Of a DNA stretch of 64,000 bases, positions 17,677 to 26,232 are shown piece by piece. A program made the translations under genes and the position numbers. The notes under the pieces were generated by a model that saw only the letters and a program-made list of their open reading frames with translations, was not told the origin of the DNA and ran no database searches. The stretch comes from AP-15 sp963702685. Its GTDB lineage: Bacteria; Pseudomonadota; Alphaproteobacteria; ATCC43930; CGMCC-115725. The stretch spans positions 248,001 to 312,000 of the forward strand of contig CAVPDQ010000009.1 of the NCBI GenBank assembly GCA_963702685.1. The letters are read 5' to 3'. The first letter of the stretch is position 1. Each line of letters begins with the position of its first letter.

Positions 17677-18498
17677 ATGAAAGCTCCCGCCTTTGAATAT
17701 CTGCGACCGAAAAGCCTCGACGAGGCGGTCGCGGAATTGGCGCGGGGTGCGGGCGAGGCGCGGCTGATCGCCGGCGGTCAGTCCTTGCTGCCGATGCTGA
17801 ATCTGCGCGTCGCCACACCCTCGCTGCTGATCGACATTGCGCGCCTGCCGGAGCTCGCAGTGGTTGGCGAGGAGGCCGACGGCGTAAGCCTCGGCGCCGG
17901 CATCACCCACGCCATGATCGAGGACGGGCGCGTGCCCGACCCCTCGCGCGGGCTGATGCCGCAGGTTGCCGCGGGCCTCGCCTATCGTGCGATCCGCAAT
18001 CGGGGCACGATCGGCGGCAGCCTCGCGCTCGCCGACCCTGCGGCCGAATGGCCGGCCGTGCTGACCGCGCTCGGCGCCGAGCTGCGGCTGCGCGGCCCAA
18101 ATGGCCGACGCACGGTCAAATGTGCTGAATTCGTCACCGGTGTTTTTACGACAGCGCTCGGCGAGGACGAGATTGTCGAGCAGCTGCGCATCCCCAAATT
18201 GCCGCCCGGCGCGCGCTGGGGCTATGTCAAGCTTTGCCGCAAATCGGGCGAGTTCGCCAACGCGCTGGCGGTCGCGGTGGCCGAGCGTGCAAGCGGTTAT
18301 GCTCGCATCGTGCTCGGCGCTGCCGAGGGAGCGCCGCTCGTCCTCGAGGAAGCCTCGCGCGCGCTGGCCGAAGGGCGCAGCGACCCCAGCGCGATCGCCG
18401 CCGATCTCGACCGTGCGGCAGACCGGCATTTCGACGGGTTCCAGCGCCGGCTCCATATTGCGGCGGCGACGCGGGCGGCGCAGCAGGCGACGGCATGA
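17677..18498 (+). CDS. molybdenum hydroxylase FAD-binding (medium) subunit
   Basis: 273 residues. The two FAD-pyrophosphate motifs are IAGGQSLLP (31-39) and TIGGSLA (111-117), typical of CoxM/CutM-type subunits of the xanthine dehydrogenase family. It passes electrons from the [2Fe-2S] subunit to an acceptor. First of a tight three-gene operon; the next start overlaps its stop as ATGA. It begins only about 45 bases beyond the end of the 5S stem. Confidence 0.88.
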   Translation: MKAPAFEYLRPKSLDEAVAELARGAGEARLIAGGQSLLPMLNLRVATPSLLIDIARLPELAVVGEEADGVSLGAGITHAMIEDGRVPDPSRGLMPQVAAGLAYRAIRNRGTIGGSLALADPAAEWPAVLTALGAELRLRGPNGRRTVKCAEFVTGVFTTALGEDEIVEQLRIPKLPPGARWGYVKLCRKSGEFANALAVAVAERASGYARIVLGAAEGAPLVLEEASRALAEGRSDPSAIAADLDRAADRHFDGFQRRLHIAAATRAAQQATA

Positions 18499-18980
18499 CC
18501 GCGATCCGTTTGGAGATCAATGGTGCCGCGGTCGCCGACGACGTGCCGCCGCGGCTCTCGCTCGCCGATTTTCTGCGCGAACGGCGCCACCTGACCGGGA
18601 CCCATCTCGGCTGCGAGCACGGCGTGTGCGGCGCCTGCACGGTCCTTGTCGATGGCGAGCCGGTGCGTGCTTGCCTGATGCTGACGGTCGCCTGCGACGA
18701 GCGCGCGGTGCGGACCATCGAAGGCTTTGCCGACGATCGGGTCATGGCCCTTTTGCGCGACGCTTTTCACCGCTGCCACGCTTTGCAATGCGGGTTTTGC
18801 ACGCCGGCGATGCTGATCACCGCGCATGATCTGGTCCGGCGCGGGCGCGCCGGGTCGGAGGACGAGATCCGCCGCGGTCTCGCCGGCAACATCTGCCGCT
18901 GCACCGGCTATACCAATATCGTTGCCGCAATCGCCGACGCCGCAGCGCTGCTGGCCAAAGGAGCGGGCGATGCCGGATGA
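18495..18980 (+). CDS. molybdenum hydroxylase [2Fe-2S] (small) subunit
   Basis: 161 residues. The plant-type ferredoxin cluster is C40-x4-C45-x2-C48-x11-C60, and the second cluster C99-x2-C102...C134-x-C136 (QCGFCTPAM, NICRCTGY). The start is ATG 18495, inside the stop of the FAD subunit gene. The C-terminus AKGAGDAG overlaps a 22-base tandem duplication that reaches into the next gene. Confidence 0.9.
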   Translation: MTAIRLEINGAAVADDVPPRLSLADFLRERRHLTGTHLGCEHGVCGACTVLVDGEPVRACLMLTVACDERAVRTIEGFADDRVMALLRDAFHRCHALQCGFCTPAMLITAHDLVRRGRAGSEDEIRRGLAGNICRCTGYTNIVAAIADAAALLAKGAGDAG

Positions 18981-19003
18981 AGGAGCGGGCGATGCCGGAT
19001 GAA
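18960..19003 (+). repeat. 22-base tandem duplication at the small/large subunit junction
   Basis: GGAGCGGGCGATGCCGGATG plus AA occurs twice in perfect tandem. Each copy contains a Shine-Dalgarno GGAG and two ATGs, so the large subunit gene has duplicated start signals. It alters only the first residues of the large subunit. Confidence 0.9.
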
Positions 19004-21358
19004 GGGCGGGGGCTCGGCGCCTCGGTATTGCGCCGCGAGGACGAGCGCCATCTCTTTGGCCGTGGCGAATTTGTCTCCGACGTCAAATTGCCGGGCACGA
19101 TGGAGGTCGCCTTTTTGCGCAGCCCGCATGCGCATGCGCGCATCCGCGCGATCACGGTGCCGCCCGCCGCCAGAGGCCATGTCTTCACCGCCGCCGACCT
19201 GCCGCGGGTCCAGCCGATCCGCGTCGTGACGCAAGCGGCGGGTGCCAAATCGCCCGCCTGGCCGCCGCTCGCAACCGACAAGGCGCGCTATGTCGGCGAA
19301 GCGATCGCCGCCTGCCTGGCACCCACGCGCGGCGAAGCCGAGGACCTCGCCGGCTCGCTGACGGTCGATTTCGAGCCGCTGGACGCGGTCGTCGATCCCC
19401 GCCGCGACATGCGCGGCAGCCGACACCCGGTGCACGACCACTGGGGCGACAACCTCTACAGCGAGCGGGTGTTCGAAGGCGGCGACATCGACACCGCGGC
19501 CCGCGCCGCCGCGGCAACGGTCACGCGCGAATACCGCATGCACCGGCAATCGGGCGCCCCGCTCGAAGGCCGCGCCGTTCTCGCCTACCGCGACCACCGT
19601 CTCGACGAGATCGTCGTCTACGCCTCGACCCAGACGCCGCACACGGTGCGTGTCGCCTTGGGCGAGCTGCTCGACCTCGATTTGCGCCGGCTGCGCGTCG
19701 TCGCCCCCGATGTCGGCGGCGGCTTTGGACCAAAGGCGCGGCTCTACCCGGAAGAGATCATCCTGGCCGCTCTCGCGCTCGAGCTCGATCACCCGGTGCG
19801 CTGGGTCGAGGACCGCGGCGAGCATTTGCTGACCGCCGCGCACACCCGCGACCATCGCTACAAGATGACTGCCTATGCCGACCGAGAAGGCCGCGTCCTG
19901 GGCATCGACGCGGAGATCATCGTCGATGCCGGCGCCTACGGGCTGTGGCCGCAGGGGCCCTATAACGAGGCGGCGATGGCGGCGCGCAACCTGCCTGGCC
20001 CGTACACGATCCCGCATTACCGGGTCCGCGCCATCACGGCAGCGACCAACAAGGCGCCGCTCGGCCCCTATCGCGGGGTCGGCCGGCCCGGCGCGTGCTT
20101 TGCCATCGAGCGCACGATCGACGAGGTCGCGCGTGCGGTCGGCCGCGACCCGAACGAGGTGCGGCAGCTGAACATGGTGCGGCCGGAGCAAATGCCGTTC
20201 ACCGCGATCGGCGGCATGTGTTTCGACAATGGCGATTACCCGCAGAGCGTGCGGCTCTGCGCCGAATTGCTCGACGAGCCCGAGGTGCGCGCGCGGCAAA
20301 AACGCGGCGAGCCGGACGGGCGGCTCGTCGGCATCGGCTTTGCCTCCTTTGCCGAGCAGACGGCGCATGGTGCCGCCGAGTTCGTCCGGCGCGGGGCGAC
20401 GATCGTGCCGGGCTTCGAAAGCTGCACCGCGCGGATCCTGGCCGATGGCAGCCTGGTGCTGACGGTCGGCATCCAATCGCACGGGCAGGGGCTCGAAACC
20501 ACCTTGTCGCAGATCGCATATCACGAGCTCGGCATCGACCCGGCGCGAATTGCGGTGCGCCACGGCGACACCGAGACGACCGCCTTCGGCTTTGGCACCT
20601 TTGCCTCGCGCAGCATGGTCATGTCGGGCGGTGCCGTGGCGCGGGCGAGCCGGATGCTGCGCGACAAGCTCTGCCAAATCGGCGCGCACCTCTTGCAATG
20701 CGACAGGGCGCTGGTGCGCTGCGCCGACGGAATGATCGAGGGGCCGCAGGGGTCGGTGTCGATCGCCGAAATCGCGCGGGTCGCACATCTGCGGATGGAC
20801 GGGCTGCCGCCGGGCGTCGATCCGTTGCTCGATGCGACCGCGACCTATGAGCCTTCGGTCGGCACCGGCGTCTTTTCCTATGCGACGCATGGGGCGGTTG
20901 TCGCCGTCGATCCCGAGACCGGGTTTGTCGAGCTGCTCGATTTCGCGGTGGCCGAGGATTGCGGCACGATGGTCAACCCGATGATCGTCGAGGGCCAGAT
21001 CAGGGGCGGCGTCGTGCAAGGGATCGGCACTGCCCTCTATGAAGAGATCCCTTATGACGATTTCGGCCAGCCATTGGCCGGGACCTTGGCCGACTACCTG
21101 ATGCCGGGGGCGGCCGAGATGCCGGCGATCAAGATCGGCCATCTGCACACCCCCGCGACCGCCACCGAATACGGCATGAAGGGGATGGGCGAGGGGGGTG
21201 CGGTCGCGCCGCCGGCGGCGATTGCCAACGCGGTGCGCGACGCGCTCGCCGCGCTTGGTGATATGGGCGGCGCCGAGGTCAACGAAACCCCGATCACCCC
21301 CCGCCGCGTCGTCGCCGCGATCGAGCAGGCGCAAAGCCGGCCCGCGGAGAACCCTTAA
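18992..21358 (+). CDS. molybdenum hydroxylase catalytic (large) subunit
   Basis: 788 residues from ATG 18992 (an in-frame ATG at 18977 belongs to the duplicated copy). N-terminal a/b hammerhead (GRGEFVSDVKLPG), MCD-cofactor loops GGGFGPKA and PYRGVGRPGACFAIER, and the C-terminal GMGEGGAV with the catalytic Glu. The AYRCSFR loop of true CO dehydrogenase is absent, so this is an uncharacterised hydroxylase of the xanthine/aldehyde/nicotinate type, not coxL. Its stop overlaps the convergent formyltransferase gene by four bases. The antisense 930-codon frame is a shadow. Confidence 0.88.
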   Translation: MPDEGRGLGASVLRREDERHLFGRGEFVSDVKLPGTMEVAFLRSPHAHARIRAITVPPAARGHVFTAADLPRVQPIRVVTQAAGAKSPAWPPLATDKARYVGEAIAACLAPTRGEAEDLAGSLTVDFEPLDAVVDPRRDMRGSRHPVHDHWGDNLYSERVFEGGDIDTAARAAAATVTREYRMHRQSGAPLEGRAVLAYRDHRLDEIVVYASTQTPHTVRVALGELLDLDLRRLRVVAPDVGGGFGPKARLYPEEIILAALALELDHPVRWVEDRGEHLLTAAHTRDHRYKMTAYADREGRVLGIDAEIIVDAGAYGLWPQGPYNEAAMAARNLPGPYTIPHYRVRAITAATNKAPLGPYRGVGRPGACFAIERTIDEVARAVGRDPNEVRQLNMVRPEQMPFTAIGGMCFDNGDYPQSVRLCAELLDEPEVRARQKRGEPDGRLVGIGFASFAEQTAHGAAEFVRRGATIVPGFESCTARILADGSLVLTVGIQSHGQGLETTLSQIAYHELGIDPARIAVRHGDTETTAFGFGTFASRSMVMSGGAVARASRMLRDKLCQIGAHLLQCDRALVRCADGMIEGPQGSVSIAEIARVAHLRMDGLPPGVDPLLDATATYEPSVGTGVFSYATHGAVVAVDPETGFVELLDFAVAEDCGTMVNPMIVEGQIRGGVVQGIGTALYEEIPYDDFGQPLAGTLADYLMPGAAEMPAIKIGHLHTPATATEYGMKGMGEGGAVAPPAAIANAVRDALAALGDMGGAEVNETPITPRRVVAAIEQAQSRPAENP

Positions 21359-22323
21359 GCAGCGGTTGCGGTCGCGGTCGGCGCTGCCCCGCCGAGGATG
21401 GTCCCGCCGAGGATGGTCCCGTCCGGGATGCCGGCTTCGCTCGACGGGATTTTGGCGCCGTTGTCGAGGCGCACGCGCGACACTTCGATAGAGCCGCCTT
21501 GGGCGAGGATGCGCATGCCCGCGGGTCCGGACGAAACGACCTCGCCGGGCTTTTTGCCGCGCACCGCGCCAAAGGTCGGGGCGGTGATCTTTTTGGCGTC
21601 GAACAGATACAGCTTTTGCTCGCCGAATTTGGTCCAGGCGCCGGGTGCGGGATTGCAGCCGCGGATCAGGTCGTAGACGAAATCGACATGGTTCGCCCAA
21701 TTGATCTCGGATTCCGCGTCGCGCACCCAGCCCTCGTAAGTTGCCCTGTTTTCGTCCTGGGTGGTTTCGCTGGCGCGCCCACGGACAATGAGGTCGGCGG
21801 CTTCGACCAAGGCCTCGACACCGAGCGGGAAGATCTTGTCGAAATAGACCGAGCCGGCGGTGTCGTCAGGGCCGATCGGGACGCGCTTTTGCAAAATGAC
21901 CGGCCCCTCGTCGAGCCCCGGTGTCGGGCGAAAGATCGACAACCCGGTTTCGTTGCGGCCGCGGATGATCGCCCATGGGATCGAGGACGGCCCGCGATGC
22001 AGCGGCAAGAGCGAGGGGTGGAACTGGATCATCCCATGCTTGGGGATCGCGCAAAATTCGGGCGGGGCGAACAGCAGGACATAGGCCATGACGCCGATAT
22101 CGGCTTTCAAATCGGTGAGCGCCGTTTTCGCCTCGTCGCTCGAATAGCGCGGATGGCGGTGGACGGTCAGCCCGCGCTCCTGGGCGGCCACGACCAGCGG
22201 GTCGGGTCGGGAGCCCGGCTTTTCCGGCGCGGCAAAGACGCCGGCCACCTCGTCGCCGCGCGCGATAAAAGCGTCGAGCACGGCCTTGCCAAAAGCCTGC
22301 TGGCCGACAATGACGATGCGCAT
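21355..22323 (-). CDS. formyltransferase family protein, similar to the N-terminal domain of 10-formyl-THF dehydrogenase
   Basis: 322 residues. The Formyl_trans_N domain has IVIVGQQAFGKAVLDAF, the hinge HPSLLPLHRGPSSIPWAI (His and catalytic residues), then LDEGPVILQKRVPI with Asp. A Formyl_trans_C domain follows with EINWANHVDFVYDLIRGC and PGAWTKF. This order matches methionyl-tRNA formyltransferase relatives and particularly the hydrolase half of formyl-THF dehydrogenase. A five-residue duplication (TILGG twice) lies near the C-terminus. It may deformylate or transfer formyl groups in one-carbon metabolism; the acceptor is unknown. Confidence 0.8.
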   Translation of the reverse strand: MRIVIVGQQAFGKAVLDAFIARGDEVAGVFAAPEKPGSRPDPLVVAAQERGLTVHRHPRYSSDEAKTALTDLKADIGVMAYVLLFAPPEFCAIPKHGMIQFHPSLLPLHRGPSSIPWAIIRGRNETGLSIFRPTPGLDEGPVILQKRVPIGPDDTAGSVYFDKIFPLGVEALVEAADLIVRGRASETTQDENRATYEGWVRDAESEINWANHVDFVYDLIRGCNPAPGAWTKFGEQKLYLFDAKKITAPTFGAVRGKKPGEVVSSGPAGMRILAQGGSIEVSRVRLDNGAKIPSSEAGIPDGTILGGTILGGAAPTATATAA

Positions 22324-22366
22324 CCTGGCTCCCTCCCTCGGTCTCGCCCGCGATGGCGGCAGAGTT

Positions 22367-24214
22367 TCACGCCGACCCGGCCTGAGGCAAGCCCTCCGCC
22401 GCAGCCGCGACGGGCTGCCGCTGGCTCGGCCGCAAACGCAAGGTGACCGTGGTGCCGCGCCCGATCACGCTGCGGATCGCCGCGGTCCCGCCGGCCTGGC
22501 GGGCGAAACCGTCCACCATGCTGAGCCCGAGACCGGTGCCCTTGCCCGGCTCCTTTGTCGTGAAAAACGGCTCGAAGGCGCGCGCTGCCACCGGGGCGGG
22601 CATCCCGGTCCCGGTATCGGCGATTTCCAGCTCGACAAATTCCTCAGCCGGCGCTTCGACCCGGTTCGCCGTGGCGATGCGCAGAACCCCGCCATCGGGC
22701 ATCGCGTCGCGGGCGTTGACCGCGAGATTGATAATGACCAGCTCGAGCTGGGTCCGGTCCGCCTCGACCGGCCACAGATCGGGCGCCAAGGCGGTCTCGA
22801 TCGCGATGCCGCTGCCCACCGTGCGCGCCAACAGCTCGATCATGCGCAAGAGCTCGGCGTTGAGGTCGATCCGCGTGACCGCCGGCGGCTGGCGCCGGGC
22901 AAAGGCGAGGAGCTGGCGGGTCAGATTTTCGCCGCGCGCCACGGTCTCCAACGCCTGGTCGACCCGCTTTTGCAATTGCCGGTCCTTTTGGCGCCCGCTC
23001 AGCATTTCAAGCGAAGCTTGCAGAATCGCGAGCAAATTGTTGAAATCGTGAGCGACTCCGCCGGTCAGCTGACCCAGCGCCTCGATCTTTTGCGCCTGGT
23101 GGAGCTCGGCCTCGGCGCGGGCGCGGCGGTCGATCTCGCGCCGCAGCCGTCGCGCCGTAGTGCGCCAGCGCCAGCTCGCGATCTGTTGGTGCTGGATCTG
23201 GCGGGCGGCGAGCAAGGTCATGCCGAACAGCGCGATCGAGGCCGGCACCGCGAACAGAAGGTAGTTGACGAGGTTGGCGCGCCAGGAGGGCAGCACATCC
23301 CGGACCGGGATGCCGAACACGACATCGACCGGATAGCCCGGCACCCGGCGGTAGGCGCAAATGCGCTCGATCCGGTCGGTGATCGAGCGGACCCGGAACA
23401 CGCCGCCATCCGAGGTCGAGGCGATCGCCTCGAGCAGCGGGCTGTCTGCCGGGAAGACCGGCGGCGCCGAGGATTCGGGGTAGCGCGCCAACGCCGATCC
23501 GTCGCTCTTGAAGAGCATCGCGTCGTAGCCCTTTTCACGCGAGACCGTGGCGTAGAAATCGCTGAAATATCGAGGACGGGCCGAAACGATGACGGCGCCG
23601 TCAAAGCTTCCATCCGCAGCCGAGCGGCGCAGGCTCACGTCGAACACCCGGTCGTGGGTCAGCGGATCGATATGCTCGGCCCCGACAAAGGTGCCCGCAT
23701 CCGGGCGGCGTTGCGCGGCAAAAGCGTCGTCGGAAGCGGCGTCGGCATCGGCCGGCACCGGAAAAACCCGGCCGCCGGCGCGGATCCGGCCGGTGCTGTC
23801 GGCGATCCAGACCGCGTCGATCTGCGGCAGGGTTTCGATATTGGCCAAAAACCGGTGGAGCTCGGCATTGTGCTCGATCTCTGCCCAATCCTGGGCGCGG
23901 GTCCGATCGTCGATCCAGCCGAGCACCAGGCGGTAGGTGCCGAACGCCAAGAGCGCGTGCGCGTCGAGCTCGCCCGCTTCGATCGTCGCGCGTTCCGCGG
24001 CCTGGCGCTCGACGAGACGAAAGTTTTGCCAGGCGGCGATCGCCAGCAGCAACAGCGGCACCGCCAGCGACAGCACGAGCAGCCCGCGCAACGGCCAATT
24101 CAGCCGGCGCGGCGGGCGTTGCCACAGCGGGTCGTCACCGGTGGCGCGGGCACGCCCGAACGGGCCGCCAAAACGGGCGGCTAGCTTGCGCGCCTGTGCG
24201 CCGACGGTGGTCAA
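22367..24214 (-). CDS. membrane-bound sensor histidine kinase
   Basis: 615 residues from a TTG whose first bases overlap the stop of the upstream small gene (TTGA), with GGAAAGGGCGG before it. Transmembrane helices at about 43-63 and 313-338 enclose a 250-residue periplasmic sensor region, probably of the Cache type. The H-box has H389 in GGVAHDFNNLLA, N500 in LAVNARDAMPDGG, and the ATP-lid glycines are DTGTGMP and GKGTGLGLSMVDG. It lacks a receiver domain and no response regulator gene is near, so the partner must be elsewhere. Confidence 0.88.
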   Translation of the reverse strand: MTTVGAQARKLAARFGGPFGRARATGDDPLWQRPPRRLNWPLRGLLVLSLAVPLLLLAIAAWQNFRLVERQAAERATIEAGELDAHALLAFGTYRLVLGWIDDRTRAQDWAEIEHNAELHRFLANIETLPQIDAVWIADSTGRIRAGGRVFPVPADADAASDDAFAAQRRPDAGTFVGAEHIDPLTHDRVFDVSLRRSAADGSFDGAVIVSARPRYFSDFYATVSREKGYDAMLFKSDGSALARYPESSAPPVFPADSPLLEAIASTSDGGVFRVRSITDRIERICAYRRVPGYPVDVVFGIPVRDVLPSWRANLVNYLLFAVPASIALFGMTLLAARQIQHQQIASWRWRTTARRLRREIDRRARAEAELHQAQKIEALGQLTGGVAHDFNNLLAILQASLEMLSGRQKDRQLQKRVDQALETVARGENLTRQLLAFARRQPPAVTRIDLNAELLRMIELLARTVGSGIAIETALAPDLWPVEADRTQLELVIINLAVNARDAMPDGGVLRIATANRVEAPAEEFVELEIADTGTGMPAPVAARAFEPFFTTKEPGKGTGLGLSMVDGFARQAGGTAAIRSVIGRGTTVTLRLRPSQRQPVAAAAEGLPQAGSA

Positions 24215-24504
24215 GCCGCCCTTTCCGCCGCGGTTGCGGCATATGCCCGACCGCCATCGCGAGCAATCGCGATCTCTCGTGCGCAGCCGCGCGCCAGCCT
24301 TCCAGGCGATCCCGCGAGTGACCTCAACCGCAGCCCCCCGGCTGCGCAAAGTGCTCGCAGCCGAGGCATCATGTACTCGCTGTCGACGAAAACCGCCACT
24401 CGCCAGCCGGCACCGCGGGCCTGCCGGAACACGGGCGGGAGGGGTCTGCTCAGCGGCCGTTCCACCTCTGCCGGTTGGCAGGCCTCGGCATCGGCTTTTT
24501 CCAA
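24211..24504 (-). CDS. unrecognised small protein translationally coupled to the histidine kinase
   Basis: 97 residues. Codon choice is like that of real genes here, and its TGA overlaps the kinase TTG start. The clearest segment is GWRVAVFVDSEYMMPRLRAL, which looks like a beta strand followed by a helix. There is no signal peptide or membrane segment. I cannot assign a family. The alternative is that this stretch is untranslated and the kinase starts elsewhere. Confidence 0.45.
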   Translation of the reverse strand: MEKADAEACQPAEVERPLSRPLPPVFRQARGAGWRVAVFVDSEYMMPRLRALCAAGGLRLRSLAGSPGRLARGCAREIAIARDGGRAYAATAAERAA

Positions 24505-24609
24505 GAGCCGGGTGGCGGGGGACAGCGCTGGCGGTCCACCTCACCCTCCCCGCCGCAATCGCGACCGCAACCGGTTGATCCGGCCGATCGTAACATTTAA
24601 GCAAAGGTA

Positions 24610-24806
24610 AAATTGCTATAATGATATGGCAGTCTGTCTCCGAGATCGGCGCCCGATGGCTGGCGCCGGATGCTCATGGCTGGCCGCAAAGCCGCGCTCC
24701 TGCAATGCGTCGGCGCAACCAGCCGACGCCCGCGCGCGTCAAGGAACGGCGCGACGGCGGCAAAACGCGACTTGATGGCGGCAACATCAATCACCGCATA
24801 AAACAT
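24610..24806 (-). pseudogene. ISAzo13-type transposase N-terminal remnant
   Basis: On the minus strand, AAIKSRFAAVAPFLDARGRR resembles the N-terminus of ISAzo13 transposases (IRxRFEAVxPxLNERxRRLxAAAEA). A shift of frame after RRLV continues as ADALQERGFAAS, which fits the next segment. Only about 65 of some 400 residues remain and no terminal repeats are seen. The plus strand holds a fair TATAAT at 24614-24619 with no clear -35. Confidence 0.45.
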
Positions 24807-24903
24807 CTATATTTTGATTCGTTTATTACGTTCTTTCCCTAATCGGAGCTTCCGTCTTTGACTGGCGCCAAGCGGTTGATGACGCGGTGGTTTTGATGTC
24901 GCC

Positions 24904-25063
24904 ATGTATGTCGAAACGGTCCCGAACCGCGGCTCGCCCCCGGCCATCCTGTCCTCGACCAGCACAAGATGGCCAAGCACTTCGCCCTGACGATCACCGA
25001 CACCAGCTTCGCCGTTGCCCGCAAGACCGCGGCAATCACCGCCGAGGCCGCCGCGGCGGTGAT
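24904..25063 (+). pseudogene. IS1634-type transposase remnant with internal deletion
   Basis: MYVETVPNRGSPPAIL at 24904 is the conserved start of IS1634-family transposases. It is directly joined, in another frame, to MAKHFALTITDTSFAVARKT (from about 24969), which belongs near the C-terminal third of the same family. Roughly 300 codons between are missing, so the element decayed by internal deletion. It abuts the amidohydrolase 3' end. Confidence 0.65.
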
Positions 25064-25100
25064 TGCCGCGGCCGCGGCATCACGGACAGGGCCGCCGGGA

Positions 25101-26129
25101 TCAGGCGGCGGCGGCAGGCTGCGCGGCTTTGGTCGCGCGCGCCAGCACCGCGGCGGCGTTGCCGTGCAGGATCTGCTCGCGCGCCGCCTCGCCGATCTCG
25201 GCTTCGGCGAGCGCCTTACGCGTCCACTCGCAGCCGAACTCGGTGCCGTCGGTGCCGCAAACAATGCGCTCGGCGCCGTAAAGACGCACCGCCGCCTCGA
25301 TCGAATGCGGTCCGAACGAGTTGCAATCGACATAGACCTTCGCCTTGCGGATGCGCGAGGACGGCAATTCCTCCGCCGGCGTGTCGAGCAAAGAGCGATG
25401 GTCCATCCGCTCGATCTCAAACGGAATGTTGCCGCCCAGATTGTGGACGACGACCGTGGCGTCGGGATAATCCGCGAGGAGGTCGGTCAGGCACAAGGTG
25501 ACCATGACCGAGGAGAGGCTCGCCTGCATGTCGAGCGTGCCGTTGCGGCGGCGCGCATTGTCGGTGTCGCCCGAAACCTTGGGGTAGGCGTCGCCCGGCC
25601 GCGGGCCGTTATGGATAAAGAGGACCGCGTGCTCGCGGTTGGCGATTTCGAGCAGCGGCCGCATCGTCGCGGCGTCCTGGCTCGTCAGAAAGTAGTTTCC
25701 CGGCACCTGCGCGCCGATGATTCCGGGCAATCCGAGCGCGCGTTCGAGCTCGGCCGCGGCGGCCGGCATGTCGGTCAAGGGCAGCGCGGCAAAAGCGGCA
25801 AAGCGGCTGGGATGCTTGCGGCAAATCGCCGAGAGCCCATCATTGACCTTGCGGCACAGCGGCCCGGACAGCTCGGGCGGCTGCGATTCGACCCAGTTGA
25901 ACGAGCCGAGGAGCGACAAGACACTCGTCTCGACCCCCTGGCGGTCCATCCGCGCCAAGTGGAAATCCACGTCGTCAAAGGCTTCGGCCAGCGGCGCCTC
26001 GCCCATCCGGCCGGATTTCAACACTTCGACGCCGTTCTCGTTGTGCACGATGCGCGGCTCGCGGGTCCGCGCGCGCAAGGCGTCGGCGGCTTCGGCGGGC
26101 CGCCAATGGGTATGCATATCGATCATCAT
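25101..26129 (-). CDS. amidohydrolase family 2 (ACMSD-like) hydrolase or decarboxylase
   Basis: 342 residues; ATG at 26129 follows GGAGGAAAAAGAGCC. The metal motif is D-M-H-T-H-W at residues 4-9, followed by LARMDRQGVETSVLSLLG, VLFIHNGPRPGD with a metal His, VVVHNLGGNIPFEIER and VCGTDGTEFG with the C-terminal Asp. This is closer to aminocarboxymuconate-semialdehyde and gamma-resorcylate decarboxylases than the paralogues at 2864 and 36686. It is divergent from the Rieske alpha gene, with about 100 bases between, so shared control in an aromatic pathway is plausible. Confidence 0.85.
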   Translation of the reverse strand: MMIDMHTHWRPAEAADALRARTREPRIVHNENGVEVLKSGRMGEAPLAEAFDDVDFHLARMDRQGVETSVLSLLGSFNWVESQPPELSGPLCRKVNDGLSAICRKHPSRFAAFAALPLTDMPAAAAELERALGLPGIIGAQVPGNYFLTSQDAATMRPLLEIANREHAVLFIHNGPRPGDAYPKVSGDTDNARRRNGTLDMQASLSSVMVTLCLTDLLADYPDATVVVHNLGGNIPFEIERMDHRSLLDTPAEELPSSRIRKAKVYVDCNSFGPHSIEAAVRLYGAERIVCGTDGTEFGCEWTRKALAEAEIGEAAREQILHGNAAAVLARATKAAQPAAAA

Positions 26130-26232
26130 GGCTCTTTTTCCTCCTTCGGCCTGGCGCCAGCTTAACGCCACCGCCGCTCGCCGCAAAGTGGTACAATCGC
26201 TGTCCTGACCGCGAGAGAGGAGCGGATCCGGT

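Noticed and set aside
18992..21358. Carbon monoxide dehydrogenase large subunit coxL
   Set aside because: The AYRCSFR active-site loop is absent; PYRGVGRP is present instead.
18908..21700. 930-codon minus-strand frame
   Set aside because: Antisense of the molybdenum hydroxylase large subunit.
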